Shown here piece after piece: positions 9,028 through 17,904 of a stretch of 62,182 nucleotides of DNA. The stretch lies in NCBI GenBank assembly GCA_012728815.1, contig JAAYEI010000011.1, positions 1 through 62,182 on the forward strand. The letters run 5' to 3'. The translations under genes were made by a program, and so were the position numbers. The DNA comes from Clostridiales bacterium. Its GTDB lineage: Bacteria; Bacillota; Clostridia; Christensenellales; Aristaeellaceae. How positions within the stretch are numbered: the stretch's first letter is position 1; each line of letters opens with the position of its first letter. The notes under the pieces are model-generated. The model searched no databases and was not told the origin of the DNA. It was given only the letters and a program-made list of their open reading frames with translations.

Positions 9028-9090
9028 GCCCTTGTGAACACCCCCACGTGACAGGCCGCCTTTGGCCCAAACACGTCAAAAACACGCAAT

Positions 9091-9124
9091 AAAAAAGGCC
9101 GCGCGGCTTCATGCGCGCGGCCTT
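9091..9124 (-). terminator. Terminator of the argS-to-exporter operon
   Basis: An 11-bp stem (9095-9105 with 9114-9124) is followed on the minus strand by six T (complement of 9091-9096). It sits between the convergent ends of sbcC and the DMT exporter gene. Confidence 0.7.
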
Positions 9125-9136
9125 CCTGTTGGTTGC

Positions 9137-10018
9137 TCAGGCCGGGGAGGCGGCTGCCCCGCGGCGCTCCTGCCGGTTCTTCAGCACGCTGTAGGTGCTG
9201 ACCCCCAGGATGACCAGGGCGGCCCCCAGGATGGACCAGGTGCCGGGGTGCTCGCCGATGAAGAGGAAGGCCCAGATGGGGTTGAGCACCGGCTCCACGT
9301 TGGCCACGATGGCCGCGGTGACCGGGTGCACGCGCTTCCTCATGCCGGCGGTGAACAGCAGGTAGCCTGCCGTCAGGCACAGCCCCATGAGCCCCACGGC
9401 CAGCAACGCCTGGGGCGCCAGGGTGAACTGGCGGTCAAAGGGCAGGTACAGCAGGAAGAGGCTTGCGAGCAGGCTGCCCAGGTAGGTGTAGTCCATGGGG
9501 TCAGCGTCTTTCAGCCGGGCGGAAAAGAACACCAGCGCGAAGGTGAAGGCGGACAGCAGCGCCAGCGTGTCCCCCAGCAGGCCGCCCCGGCCCAGCCCGC
9601 CCATGAAGCACAGCGCCACCCCGCCCAGCACCAGGAGGGCGGCTCCCACATCCAGCCAGCCGGGCCTTTGCTTGTACACCACCCAGTAAATCAGGATGAC
9701 CACCACCGGCATGGCGTACTGCAGCACGATGGCGTTGGCGGCCGAGGTCAGCTTGTTGGCGATGATGAACAGGGCCGAGGTGAGCAGCACCCCCAGCGCG
9801 CCCAGCAGGTTGCCCCGGCTGAGGCTGGGGCGGAAGCTCTTGCGTGAGAGGCCAAAGACCAGGGTGGTGACCAGCGCCCGGGCGCCGATGATGGACAGGG
9901 CGGACCAGGGCGCCCATTTGCTGAGCACCCCCGCGAAACTCCAGGCCGCGCAGGCCAGGATGATCAGCAGGGCGCCCGATGGCGCCCTGCGGGGATGTGT
10001 GGCCCTGGCTGTCTCCAT
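9137..10018 (-). CDS. EamA/DMT-family membrane transporter
   Basis: This 293-residue protein shows the tandem EamA arrangement with about ten hydrophobic segments. The first half starts ALLIILACAAWSFAGVLSKW; the second half ends GEHPGTWSILGAALVILGV, the usual closing helix. It probably exports an amino acid or nucleotide-related metabolite; substrate cannot be read. Its ATG shares one base with the purA stop (TGATG), and GGGAGG inside purA is its ribosome site, so it is the last gene of the argS operon. Confidence 0.85.
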   Translation of the reverse strand: METARATHPRRAPSGALLIILACAAWSFAGVLSKWAPWSALSIIGARALVTTLVFGLSRKSFRPSLSRGNLLGALGVLLTSALFIIANKLTSAANAIVLQYAMPVVVILIYWVVYKQRPGWLDVGAALLVLGGVALCFMGGLGRGGLLGDTLALLSAFTFALVFFSARLKDADPMDYTYLGSLLASLFLLYLPFDRQFTLAPQALLAVGLMGLCLTAGYLLFTAGMRKRVHPVTAAIVANVEPVLNPIWAFLFIGEHPGTWSILGAALVILGVSTYSVLKNRQERRGAAASPA

Positions 10019-11298
10019 CAGACCTCCCGGTAACAGAGCTCCTCCCGGCGGGGGCCGGTGGACAGCAGCGTGATGGGGGTGGCCACCATTTTTTCGATGG
10101 CCTCCACATAGTTGCGGCAGTTGGCGGGCAGCTGGCGGTAGTCGGTCTGGCCCTTGATGTCGCTGAGCCAGCCGGGGAACAGCTCATACACGGGCTGGAC
10201 CCGCTCAAGGAGCGGGGTGGCCGGGAAATGGGTGATGCGCTTGCCATCCAGCTCATAGGCCACGCAGACGGGGATCTCCTTGAGGTAGCTGAGCACGTCC
10301 AGGTTGGTCATGGCCAGCTGGGTGGCACCCTGCACCAGGCAGCCGTGGCGGGTGGCCACCGCGTCAAACCAGCCCACATCCCGCGGGCGGCCGGTCTTGG
10401 CGCCGTACTCGCCCGCGTCCCCGCCGCGCCGGCGCAGCTCCTCCGCCTCCTCCCCGGCAATCTGGCTGGGGAAGACCCCGCGGCCCACGCTGGAGGAATA
10501 GGCCTTGGTCACCGCGATGACCTCCCGGATGGCCCAGGGCGGCAGGCCCGCGCCCACGGCGGCGTAGCCGGCCAGGGGCGAGCTGGACGTGACATAGGGG
10601 TAGATGCCGTGGTCCGGGTCGCGCAGCGCGCCCAGCTGGCCTTCCAGCAACACGCGCTTGTCCGATTGCACCGCCTCATGCAGCAGCAAGCTGGTGTCGG
10701 CAATCCAGGGCTTGAGGCGCTGCCCCAGGGCGTAGTACTTCTCCGTCAGCGCGTCCGCGTCCAGGGGCGCGTGGTGGTAGAGGTGGGCCAGCAGCACGTT
10801 CTTTTTTTCCAGCGAGGCCACCAGGCGCTCATGCAGCAGGTCCTTGTCCAGCAGCTGGCATACCTGGATGCCGGTCTTGGCGGCCTTGTCGGCGTAAAAG
10901 GGCGCGATGCCCGACTTGGTGGAGCCAAACTTGCGCCCGCCCAGGCGCTCCTCTTCCAGGGTGTCCAGCAGCACGTGGAAGTCCATCAGCACCTGGGCGC
11001 GGTCAGAGATGCCCAGGCGCGGGTGGGTGATGCCCCGGGAGAGCACGCCCTCCAGCTCCTCCAGAAAGGCCACCGGGTCCAGGGCCACGCCCGGGCCGAT
11101 GAGGTTGAGCACATGGTCATGGAAGATGCCGCTGGGCAGCAGGTGCAGGGCGAACTTGCCATACTGGTTGATGATGGTGTGCCCGGCGTTGGCCCCGCCC
11201 TGGAAGCGCACCACCAGGTCGGAATGCTCCGCCAGCACGTCGGTCAGTTTTCCCTTGCCCTCATCGCCCCAGTTGGCCCCGACAATCGCGCGTATCAT
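10018..11298 (-). CDS. purA: Adenylosuccinate synthetase
   Basis: PurA joins IMP and aspartate with GTP to give adenylosuccinate, the first committed step to AMP. The 426-residue protein has the P-loop GDEGKGK at 11-17, catalytic Asp12 and His40 in the NAGHT context, and the IMP-binding stretch around SSSPLAGYAAVGAG. The start follows TAAGGAG. It lies nine bases after dapL and overlaps the exporter gene, so it is operon-borne. Aspartate is a shared substrate with the lysine pathway, which may explain the company. Confidence 0.95.
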   Translation of the reverse strand: MIRAIVGANWGDEGKGKLTDVLAEHSDLVVRFQGGANAGHTIINQYGKFALHLLPSGIFHDHVLNLIGPGVALDPVAFLEELEGVLSRGITHPRLGISDRAQVLMDFHVLLDTLEEERLGGRKFGSTKSGIAPFYADKAAKTGIQVCQLLDKDLLHERLVASLEKKNVLLAHLYHHAPLDADALTEKYYALGQRLKPWIADTSLLLHEAVQSDKRVLLEGQLGALRDPDHGIYPYVTSSSPLAGYAAVGAGLPPWAIREVIAVTKAYSSSVGRGVFPSQIAGEEAEELRRRGGDAGEYGAKTGRPRDVGWFDAVATRHGCLVQGATQLAMTNLDVLSYLKEIPVCVAYELDGKRITHFPATPLLERVQPVYELFPGWLSDIKGQTDYRQLPANCRNYVEAIEKMVATPITLLSTGPRREELCYREV

Positions 11299-11307
11299 GT
11301 GTGCTCC

Positions 11308-12540
11308 TTACAGTTTGTTGATGGCCGCGCGCAAGCGCGCGGCGGCCTCCCGCGTATGCTCCAGGGTGGAGAAGGCGGTCAGGCGGAAGCAGCCGGCGCC
11401 TCCCTGGCCAAAGCCCTCCCCGGGCGTGCCCACCACCTGGGCCTCCCGGAGCAGGTAATCAAAGAATGCCCAGCCGCTCATGCCCCCGGGGGTCTTCATC
11501 CACACATAGGGGGCGTGCACGCCGCCCACCGGCTCACAGCCCGTGTCAGACAGCGCCTTGAGCAGCAGGGCGGCGTTTTGCTGGTAGTAGGCCAGGGCCT
11601 GCCTGATCTGCCCCTGGCCCTCCGGGCTGTACACCGCGGCGGCCGCGCGCTGCACGGGGTAGGACACCCCGTTGAACTTGCTGCCCAGCCGGCGTTTCCA
11701 CATGGCGTTGAGGCTGGCATCCCCGCCCTTTGCCATGCGGCCCATCAGCTGCCTGGGCACCACGGTCCAGGCGCAGCGCACGCCGGTGAAGCCGGCGGTC
11801 TTGGAGAAGGAGCAGCACTCAATGGCCACCTCCCGGGCACCCTCCAGCTCGTAGATGCTCTGGGGGATGTCCGGGTCCTGGATGAAGGCCTTGTACGCGG
11901 CGTCAAAGATGAGCAGGGTGCCCTTCTCCCGGGCCCAGTCCACAATGGCCTGCAGCTGCGTTCTGGTGAGCACCGTGCCGGTGGGGTTGTTGGGCAGGCA
12001 GAGGTACAGCGCGTCCACCCGGTGCCGGGGCAGCTGCGGCATGAAGCCGTTCTCGTGGGTGACCGGCAGGGTGACCAGGCGCTGCCAGCGGCCGTCCTGG
12101 TAGGCGCCCAGGCGGCCGGCCATGGCGTTGGCGTCCACATAGACGGGGTAGACGGGGTCGGTGACCGCGATCAGGGCGTCCGGGGCGAAGAGCTCCTGCA
12201 GGGCGGCGGTGTCTGTCTTGGCGCCGTCGGTGATGAACAGCTCGTCCTCCTCCAGGTGCACGCCGCGCGCCGCATAATCATGGCGCAGGATCAGCTCCTT
12301 CAGGAAGCGGTAGCCGCCCTCAGGCCCGTAGCCGTGAAAGCCCTCCGGGGTGGTCATGTCCATCGCGGCTTCCGCCAGGGCCTTTGCTACAGCGCCCGCC
12401 AGCGGCAGGGTGACATCGCCAATGCCCATGCGGATGAGCGGGCTGCCCGGGTGGGCAGCCTCGTGGTCGCGCACGCGTTTGGCGATCTCCGCAAAAAGGT
12501 AGCCCGCGGGCATGGTGGCAAGGTGGTCGTTGACGCGCAT
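11308..12540 (-). CDS. dapL: LL-diaminopimelate aminotransferase
   Basis: DapL converts tetrahydrodipicolinate directly to LL-diaminopimelate with glutamate, bypassing the acyl intermediates. The 410-residue class I/II aminotransferase has the cofactor lysine Lys247 in SFSKTAGFTG, the PNNPTGT motif at 183-189 and Asp213 in FDAAYKAF. The opening MGIGDVTLPL and GFHGYGPEGGY are typical of DapL. The start follows GGGAGG. It is 125 bases downstream of dapF, with no terminator in between. Confidence 0.92.
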   Translation of the reverse strand: MRVNDHLATMPAGYLFAEIAKRVRDHEAAHPGSPLIRMGIGDVTLPLAGAVAKALAEAAMDMTTPEGFHGYGPEGGYRFLKELILRHDYAARGVHLEEDELFITDGAKTDTAALQELFAPDALIAVTDPVYPVYVDANAMAGRLGAYQDGRWQRLVTLPVTHENGFMPQLPRHRVDALYLCLPNNPTGTVLTRTQLQAIVDWAREKGTLLIFDAAYKAFIQDPDIPQSIYELEGAREVAIECCSFSKTAGFTGVRCAWTVVPRQLMGRMAKGGDASLNAMWKRRLGSKFNGVSYPVQRAAAAVYSPEGQGQIRQALAYYQQNAALLLKALSDTGCEPVGGVHAPYVWMKTPGGMSGWAFFDYLLREAQVVGTPGEGFGQGGAGCFRLTAFSTLEHTREAAARLRAAINKL

Positions 12541-12665
12541 GGGGCCTCCCTCACAACAGTGCGAAATATCAGCGCGGCTTGATCACATCCTGGGGTGCCG
12601 CGCGAGCGGTTGATGGAACAACAACAAGGTCAGGGGGTGAAGCCCTGGCCAGGCCTCCTTCAGCC

Positions 12666-13499
12666 TCAGCCCAGCCACTCCCCGTCAAAGACATACTGGG
12701 CGGGGCCGGACTGGTAGACGTGGTTGTCCTCCGCGTTCCAGGACAGCTCGAGGTTGCCGCCAATCAGCTTCATCTGCACGGTGCGGTCGGACAGCCCGCC
12801 CAGCACCGCGGCCACCAGGGCGGCGGAGGCGCCGGTGCCGCAGGCCAGGGTTTCCCCGGCGCCGCGCTCCCACACCCGCATCTGCAGCATGTCCCGGCGG
12901 ATGACGCGCACAAACTCCACATTGGTGCGCCGGGGGAAGAGGGGGTGGTTTTCAAACATGGGACCCAGGGTGGCCACGTCAATGGCCTCCGGGTCCTTCA
13001 CGAAAATGACGCAGTGGGGGTTGCCCATGTTGACGCAGGTGATGTACCAGTTCTGCCCCAGGATTTGCAGGCGGTGGCGCAGCACAATCTCCCCCGGCAG
13101 GTCCACCTCGATGTTGCGGGGGTTGAGCTCCGGCGAGCCCATGTCCACCTTCACCCGGGTGACCAGGCCGTCCTCCACCGTGAGCTCCAGCTGGCGGATG
13201 CCCGCCTTGGTGGCCAGGGACAGCACGGTCTTCTGGGTCATGCCCCGCTCGTAGACGTACTTGCCGATGCAGCGCGCGGCGTTGCCGCACATCTCGGCCT
13301 CGGTGCCGTCGGCGTTGAAGATGCGCATGCCAAAGTCGGCGGTTTCCGAGCTCTCAATCAGCACCAGGCCGTCCCCACCCACGCCGAAATGGGGCTGGCT
13401 CATCTGCAGCGCCAGGCGCTCAGGGTCCTCCACCACTTCCTCAAAGCAGTTGATGAAGATGTAGTCATTGCCGATGCCGTGCATTTTGGTAAAGCGCAT
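12666..13499 (-). CDS. dapF: Diaminopimelate epimerase
   Basis: DapF converts LL- to meso-diaminopimelate for lysine and peptidoglycan. The 277-residue protein begins MRFTKMHGIGNDY, the family hallmark, and has both active-site cysteines: Cys71 in EMCGNAARC and Cys220 in LACGTGAS. AAGGAG precedes the ATG. It starts nine bases after argS ends. The 125 bases between dapF and dapL contain no ORF or T-run hairpin. Confidence 0.95.
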   Translation of the reverse strand: MRFTKMHGIGNDYIFINCFEEVVEDPERLALQMSQPHFGVGGDGLVLIESSETADFGMRIFNADGTEAEMCGNAARCIGKYVYERGMTQKTVLSLATKAGIRQLELTVEDGLVTRVKVDMGSPELNPRNIEVDLPGEIVLRHRLQILGQNWYITCVNMGNPHCVIFVKDPEAIDVATLGPMFENHPLFPRRTNVEFVRVIRRDMLQMRVWERGAGETLACGTGASAALVAAVLGGLSDRTVQMKLIGGNLELSWNAEDNHVYQSGPAQYVFDGEWLG

Positions 13500-13508
13500 G
13501 TTGTCTCC

Positions 13509-15227
13509 TTACATTTGCCGGGGCGCGTCCACCCCGATGAGGTACAGCCCCAGGGCCAGCACCTCCCGGGTGGCGCGGGTGAGCAGCACGCGCGCGGCGA
13601 TGGCGCCGGCCTCGCCTTCCAGGATGCGGTGCTCGTAGTAGTACTTGTTGAAGGCCTTGGCCACCTCCAGCGTGGCCCGGGTGATGTAGGAGGGTTCGGC
13701 GTCCGCCATGGCGGAGGTGATAACCTCCGGGAAGCGGGACAGCAGGCGCAGCACCGCCTGGGCCTCGTCATTTTCCAGGGCCGCGTAATCCGGCTGGGCC
13801 TGGATGTCCCCGGCTCGGGCCAGCAGCGAGCAGCAGCGCGCGTGGGCGTACTGGGTGTAGGGGCCGGTGTCCCCGTCAAAGTTCAGGGCACGCTCCCACC
13901 AGAAATCGATGTCCTTGATGCGGTTGTTGAGCAGGGTGGTGAACACCACCGCGCCGATGCCCACCTGGCGCGCGGCCAGGGAGAGCGCTTCCTCGTCCGC
14001 CAGGTTGGGGGACTTGACCTGCATGATCTCCCGGGCTTTTTGCACCGCGCGCGCGAGCAGCTCGTCCAGGTGCACCACGTTGCCCTCGCGGGTGGACATG
14101 GCCTGGCCCTCAAAGCTGACCATGCCAAAGGCCACATGCCGCATCTGGGTGGCGGCCCAGTCATAGCCCATCAGCTCCAGCACCTTGAACACCTGCTTGA
14201 AGTGCAGGTTCTGCTGGTAGGCCACCACGTACAGGCACTGGTCAAACCCGTAGGTGTCCTTGCGCCAGAGGGCGGCGGCCAGGTCCCGGGTGGCGTACAG
14301 GGTGGCCCCGTCGGACTTGAGGATAAGGCAGGGGGGCATTTTGTAGGGCTCCAGGTCCACCACATAGGCGCCCTGGTCGGGCTTGAGCAGGTTTTTTTGC
14401 CTGAGCTCCTCAATCACCCGGTCCATCTTGTCATTGAAAAAGGCCTCGCCGTCATAGGAGTCAAAGCTGATGCCCAGCTGCTCATACACCGTCTGGGCAT
14501 AGGCCAGGGTGAGTTCCTTGAAGCGGTTGAAGATGGAGAGGGCTTCGCTGTCCCCCTCCTCAATCTTCCGGAACCAGGCCCGCCCCTCCTCGGTGAGGGC
14601 CGGGTTCTTCTCCTCCTCCTGGTGGAAGCGCACATACAGCGCGTTGAGCGCCTCCACCCCGCCTGCCTCCAGCATCTGCCAGTCGCCCCAGCGCTTGAAG
14701 GCGGCAATCATCTTGCCAAACTGCGTGCCCCAGTCGCCCAGGTGGTTGATGCCGATGGCGCGCCAGCCCAGGTGGGTGTAGATGCGCTTGAGGGAATGGC
14801 CCAGCACGGTGGTGGACAGGTGGCCGATGTGGAAGCGCTTGGCGATGTTGATGGAGGAATAGTCCAGCACCACGGTCTTGCCCTGGTCGCCCTGGCTGCC
14901 GTAGGCGGCGCCTTTTTCGCTGATCTCCTCCAGCACCGCCTTTGCGAAATGCCCCCGGTGGAAAAAGAAATTGACATAGCCGCCCACCGCCTGCGCGGTG
15001 GCCAGCTGGGGCTGGTTGGCGGCAGCCGCGATGGCGGCGGCAATCCTGTCCGGCGCCAGGCGCAGGGGCCGGGCCAGGCGGAAGCAGGGGAAGGCAAAGT
15101 CCCCCAGCTTGCTGTCCGGGGGGAACTCCAGGGCCTCCGGCCCGGGCAGGTCGGTATCCTTCAAGGCTGGAAAGGCGGTCCGCGCGGCCTCACACAAGAG
15201 GCCGTAGACCGCCAGGCGCATGTCCAT
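13509..15227 (-). CDS. argS: Arginyl-tRNA synthetase
   Basis: This class I synthetase charges tRNA-Arg. It has 572 residues with HIGH at 133-136, a KMSKS-like MSTREGN segment in the second half and a helical anticodon-binding C terminus (ALGLYLIGVDAPRQM). I chose the ATG at 15227 because AAGGAG sits six bases ahead of it; the frame also reads from a GTG at 15242, but that would place the ribosome site inside the gene. It is the first gene of the operon argS-dapF-dapL-purA-exporter. Confidence 0.95.
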   Translation of the reverse strand: MDMRLAVYGLLCEAARTAFPALKDTDLPGPEALEFPPDSKLGDFAFPCFRLARPLRLAPDRIAAAIAAAANQPQLATAQAVGGYVNFFFHRGHFAKAVLEEISEKGAAYGSQGDQGKTVVLDYSSINIAKRFHIGHLSTTVLGHSLKRIYTHLGWRAIGINHLGDWGTQFGKMIAAFKRWGDWQMLEAGGVEALNALYVRFHQEEEKNPALTEEGRAWFRKIEEGDSEALSIFNRFKELTLAYAQTVYEQLGISFDSYDGEAFFNDKMDRVIEELRQKNLLKPDQGAYVVDLEPYKMPPCLILKSDGATLYATRDLAAALWRKDTYGFDQCLYVVAYQQNLHFKQVFKVLELMGYDWAATQMRHVAFGMVSFEGQAMSTREGNVVHLDELLARAVQKAREIMQVKSPNLADEEALSLAARQVGIGAVVFTTLLNNRIKDIDFWWERALNFDGDTGPYTQYAHARCCSLLARAGDIQAQPDYAALENDEAQAVLRLLSRFPEVITSAMADAEPSYITRATLEVAKAFNKYYYEHRILEGEAGAIAARVLLTRATREVLALGLYLIGVDAPRQM

Positions 15228-15259
15228 ACCGCACTCCTTCACGCGTAAAATGCCCAGTA

Positions 15260-15288
15260 ATCATACCATAGGCAGGGCACAGGCGCAA
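15260..15288 (-). promoter_or_regulatory. Promoter of the argS operon
   Basis: Minus strand: TTGCGC (15283-15288), 17-base spacer, TATGAT (15260-15265) with a TGG extension. The leader would be about 25 bases, too short for a T-box. The rest of 15289-15558 shows no gene or clear signal. Confidence 0.6.
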
Positions 15289-15558
15289 CCAAGGCCAGGC
15301 GTCCCCAGGGCTGCCCCAAGGGGCCTGTCAAGGGTGTAGTCGGGGCGGCGCGCAGCCTGCCTGAGGCGGCGCGTGATGGGCAGGAAACGCAAGCCCAGCC
15401 TGCTGAATCCGGCGCGCCATGTGGATGGCGTGCCGGACGGCGAAACGCTCCCGGGCGCGCTGCCTGCGCCGGGCCAGGCGCGGAAGCGGCAGGTGTCTTC
15501 CAGCCCGCCTTCCCCCCGGCTGCCGGCTGCGCCCCCTTGGTACCCCTTGTGTATTTTA

Positions 15559-15581
15559 GGCCGGGCGGCCCTTGCCCGGCC
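15559..15581. repeat. Inverted repeat over the lysA -35 region
   Basis: GGCCGGGC (15559-15566) and GCCCGGCC (15574-15581) are perfectly complementary with a 7-base spacer and cover the -35 of the lysA promoter. It could be an operator; in GC-rich DNA it could also be chance. Confidence 0.35.
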
Positions 15582-15599
15582 CTGGCCCTTTGCTATACT
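15572..15599 (+). promoter_or_regulatory. Promoter of lysA
   Basis: TTGCCC (15572-15577), 16-base spacer, TATACT (15594-15599) preceded by TGC (extended -10). It lies 37 bases ahead of the chosen start. Confidence 0.6.
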
Positions 15600-15635
15600 T
15601 GCCTTGCCCGTCACATCGCGGGCCAAGGAGGACAC

Positions 15636-16871
15636 ATGCCCAATTTTTCCCTGCCGGACGCGGTTTTTGAGCGGGCGGCAGCCCAGCACCCCACGCCCTT
15701 TTACCTCTATGACGAGCGCGGCATCCGCCAGGCGGCGCGGGCGCTGCGCGCCGCCTTTGCCTGGAACCGCGGCTTCCGGCAGTTCTACGCGGTCAAGGCG
15801 CTGCCCAACCCGGCCATCCTGCGGCTGATGCTGGAGGAGGGCAGCGGGCTGGACTGCTCCTCCCTGACGGAGCTGCTGCTGGCGCAAAAGGCGGGCGCCG
15901 CGGGGCGGGACATCATGTTTTCCGCCAACGCCATGCCCCATGATGAGCTGCGCCTGGCCCATGACCTGGGCGCCTGCATCAACCTGGACGACGCCAGCGA
16001 TGTGGACAGCCTGCTGGCCCTGGGCCCGGTGCCCGGCTGCCTGAGCCTGCGGGTGAACCCGGGGGAGCGGGGGTCCGGGCACAACGGCTTCATGGGCGGG
16101 GCCAGGGACGCCAAGTTCGGCCTGCTCCCGGAACAGCTGGAGCCCGCGCTGCTCACATTGAAGGCGGGCGGCGCCCAACGCTTTGGCCTGCACGCCATGA
16201 CGGCCAGCAACAGCCTGGACGCCGCCTACTACCCGCGCAACGCCGCCTTTTTGTTTGAAACGGGGCTGGCACTGGAGGCGCGCACCGGCCTGAGGCTGGA
16301 TTTTGTCAACCTGTCCGGCGGCCTGGGCATCCCCTACCGGGAGGAGGAGCAGGCGCTGGACCTGGCGCGGGTGGGGGAGGCGGTGCGGCGGGAATATGAG
16401 CGGGCCTTTGGTCAGCGGGCGGATGTGCGCATCTTTACCGAGCTTGGCCGGCTGGTCACCGGGCCCTATGGCTGGCTGGTGACCCGGGCCATCCACCGCA
16501 AGGACACCTGGCGGGCCTTTGTGGGCCTGGACGCCAGCGCGGCCAACCTGCTGCGCCCGGCCATGTATGGCGCCTGGCACCATGTGAGCGTGTCTGGCAA
16601 GCGCGCCGCGCCGCGTGACCAGGTCTATGACCTGACCGGGCCGCTGTGCGAGAACAACGACAAGTTCGCCATCCAGCGCGCCCTGCCGGAGATTGCGCTG
16701 GACGACCTGGTGCTCATCCACGACTGCGGCGCCCACGCCCATGCCATGGGCTACCAGTACAACGGCCGCCTGCGCAGCGCCGAGCTGCTGCACACATTGG
16801 ACGGCGGCATCAGGATGATCCGCCGGGCGGAGACGCCGGCGGACTATTTCGCGACCCTGGTGGAGGGCTGA
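15636..16871 (+). CDS. lysA: Diaminopimelate decarboxylase
   Basis: LysA decarboxylates meso-diaminopimelate to lysine with PLP. The 411-residue protein has the cofactor lysine Lys54 in FYAVKALPNP, the glycine-rich LSGGLGIPY phosphate loop and CENNDKF near the C-terminal active site. The start at 15636 follows AAGGAGG; the longer frame from 15537 runs through the promoter. It is divergent from argS-dapF-dapL, so the lysine genes are split between two promoters. The proposed role is clear, although some fold-type III relatives decarboxylate other substrates. Confidence 0.9.
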   Translation: MPNFSLPDAVFERAAAQHPTPFYLYDERGIRQAARALRAAFAWNRGFRQFYAVKALPNPAILRLMLEEGSGLDCSSLTELLLAQKAGAAGRDIMFSANAMPHDELRLAHDLGACINLDDASDVDSLLALGPVPGCLSLRVNPGERGSGHNGFMGGARDAKFGLLPEQLEPALLTLKAGGAQRFGLHAMTASNSLDAAYYPRNAAFLFETGLALEARTGLRLDFVNLSGGLGIPYREEEQALDLARVGEAVRREYERAFGQRADVRIFTELGRLVTGPYGWLVTRAIHRKDTWRAFVGLDASAANLLRPAMYGAWHHVSVSGKRAAPRDQVYDLTGPLCENNDKFAIQRALPEIALDDLVLIHDCGAHAHAMGYQYNGRLRSAELLHTLDGGIRMIRRAETPADYFATLVEG

Positions 16872-16900
16872 GCACGGCGGGCGGCAAACCGGCCAACATG

Positions 16901-16943
16901 AAACGCGGCACCTGTCGCTTAGGGCACAGGATGCCGCGTTTTT
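16901..16943 (+). terminator. Terminator of lysA
   Basis: The long stem AAACGCGGCA/TGCCGCGTTT (16901-16910 with 16932-16941), extended by CCTGT/ACAGG, ends in a T-run at 16939-16943. Confidence 0.75.
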
Positions 16944-17059
16944 GTGTAGAAGAATAGGGTTTGCGGGGCCCTGGTCACTGCCAGGTTATTTTGCCGGCCG
17001 CGCGGGGGCGTTGCGCTGCGAGGCAGCCAAGTCCATCACAGCGGGTTCAGGTTAGGCGC

Positions 17060-17578
17060 TTAAACGCCCTCCCCAAAGCTGTTCACCTGGTGGTGGTGGT
17101 TGATCTGCTCAGCGGCGGCCTCCGCCTCGCGCAGGTCCTGCTGGAAGGCCTCGTTCTCCTTCCTGCCGCGGTAGGTGTAGCGGTACCCCAGGACCAGGCT
17201 CACAATCAGCGCGAAGATGAACAGCCCGTGCAGGAAGAGGAAGAGCAGCACGGCCACGGTCAGCGGCACCTGCAGCACCTGCCGCCCGTCCTTGCTGATG
17301 ATGACCTGGCTCTTGTTGCCCGCTTCCAGGGCGGCACCCATCCAGTTCACCAGCCTGCTGAAAAACCCCTCCGCCTTGCGGGCGGCTGCCTGCGCCTTGT
17401 CCATGTGGTGCTCCTTTTTCTCTTCGTTCTGTTTTGCCTTGTCCAGCTTGCCGCTGTTTTCCAGGTTTACCATGGCCTGCAGCATATCCCAGCCGCTGGC
17501 TTCCAGCGCCTCCCGGGCCTCCTCATAGCTGATGCCCGCCTTCTCCCTGAGCAGTTCCGCTTTCTCCATCCTGTCCAT
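17060..17578 (-). CDS. DUF4342-like protein with UBA-like helices and one membrane segment
   Basis: The 172-residue protein opens with a three-helix UBA-like unit (ISYEEAREALEASGWDMLQA, about 16-35), then a charged linker. A conserved-looking beta region follows (VIISKDGRQVLQVPLTVAVL), running into a transmembrane helix near 108-133. The tail is acidic and His-rich. This is the layout of DUF4342 proteins, whose N terminus resembles the ubiquitin-associated fold of EF-Ts. Function is unknown. The start at 17578 has AAAGGA six bases upstream. It is monocistronic. Confidence 0.7.
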   Translation of the reverse strand: MDRMEKAELLREKAGISYEEAREALEASGWDMLQAMVNLENSGKLDKAKQNEEKKEHHMDKAQAAARKAEGFFSRLVNWMGAALEAGNKSQVIISKDGRQVLQVPLTVAVLLFLFLHGLFIFALIVSLVLGYRYTYRGRKENEAFQQDLREAEAAAEQINHHHQVNSFGEGV

Positions 17579-17689
17579 GTTGTGTCCTTTCCGCGCCTGT
17601 CGCGCTCTGTTTTCATGTGGAGGATACCGCCTGCGGATGAGAGAATCTGGGCGCGCGGATTAGAGGGCGGTTAAAGATTGTGCACGCCG

Positions 17690-17785
17690 GGGTGAAAAAT
17701 CACCCTGCCTGCCAATTTTCGCCTGGTCATAATGCCCCCGGTCCCGCGGGCATGCCCGGACAACATGGCCGGGCATTGTCCCGCG
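17690..17785. repeat. Two hairpins in the 17579-17904 intergenic stretch
   Basis: The first is GGGTGA-AAAA-TCACCC (17690-17705). The second is an imperfect 41-base inverted repeat: 17745-17750 pairs with 17780-17785 and 17752-17759 with 17769-17776, with a small bulge between. No ORF fits them. The 326-base stretch otherwise holds the start region of the DUF4342-like gene and a terminator at its right end. Confidence 0.4.
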
Positions 17786-17852
17786 ATATGACCGCGCTGT
17801 GCGGGCTGTGCCCTTTGAAGCCGCCCTTGCGCGCGGCTGCCTGCAAAGCAAA

Positions 17853-17873
17853 AGAACGGCGGTCCGCCGTTCT
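17853..17873 (-). terminator. Terminator of the DUF1538 operon
   Basis: AGAACGGCGG and CCGCCGTTCT form a near-continuous palindrome 32 bases past the DUF1538 stop. On the minus strand it is followed by a T-rich stretch. Confidence 0.5.
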
Positions 17874-17904
17874 TCTCACTGGCCTGAGGCCCTTCCAGCG
17901 TGGG

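Noticed and set aside
9979..12582. 867-codon plus-strand reading frame opposite purA and dapL
   Set aside because: It is antisense to two clearly identified enzymes, has low-complexity Gly/Val/Gln/His-rich content and no recognisable motif. GC-rich coding DNA commonly leaves such open shadows.
12579..15248. 889-codon plus-strand frame opposite dapF and argS
   Set aside because: Same reasoning: antisense to DapF and ArgS with intact catalytic motifs; the shadow protein has biased composition.
15228..15260. T-box or riboswitch leader of argS
   Set aside because: The promoter places the transcript start about 25 bases ahead of the gene, which leaves no room for such a structure.
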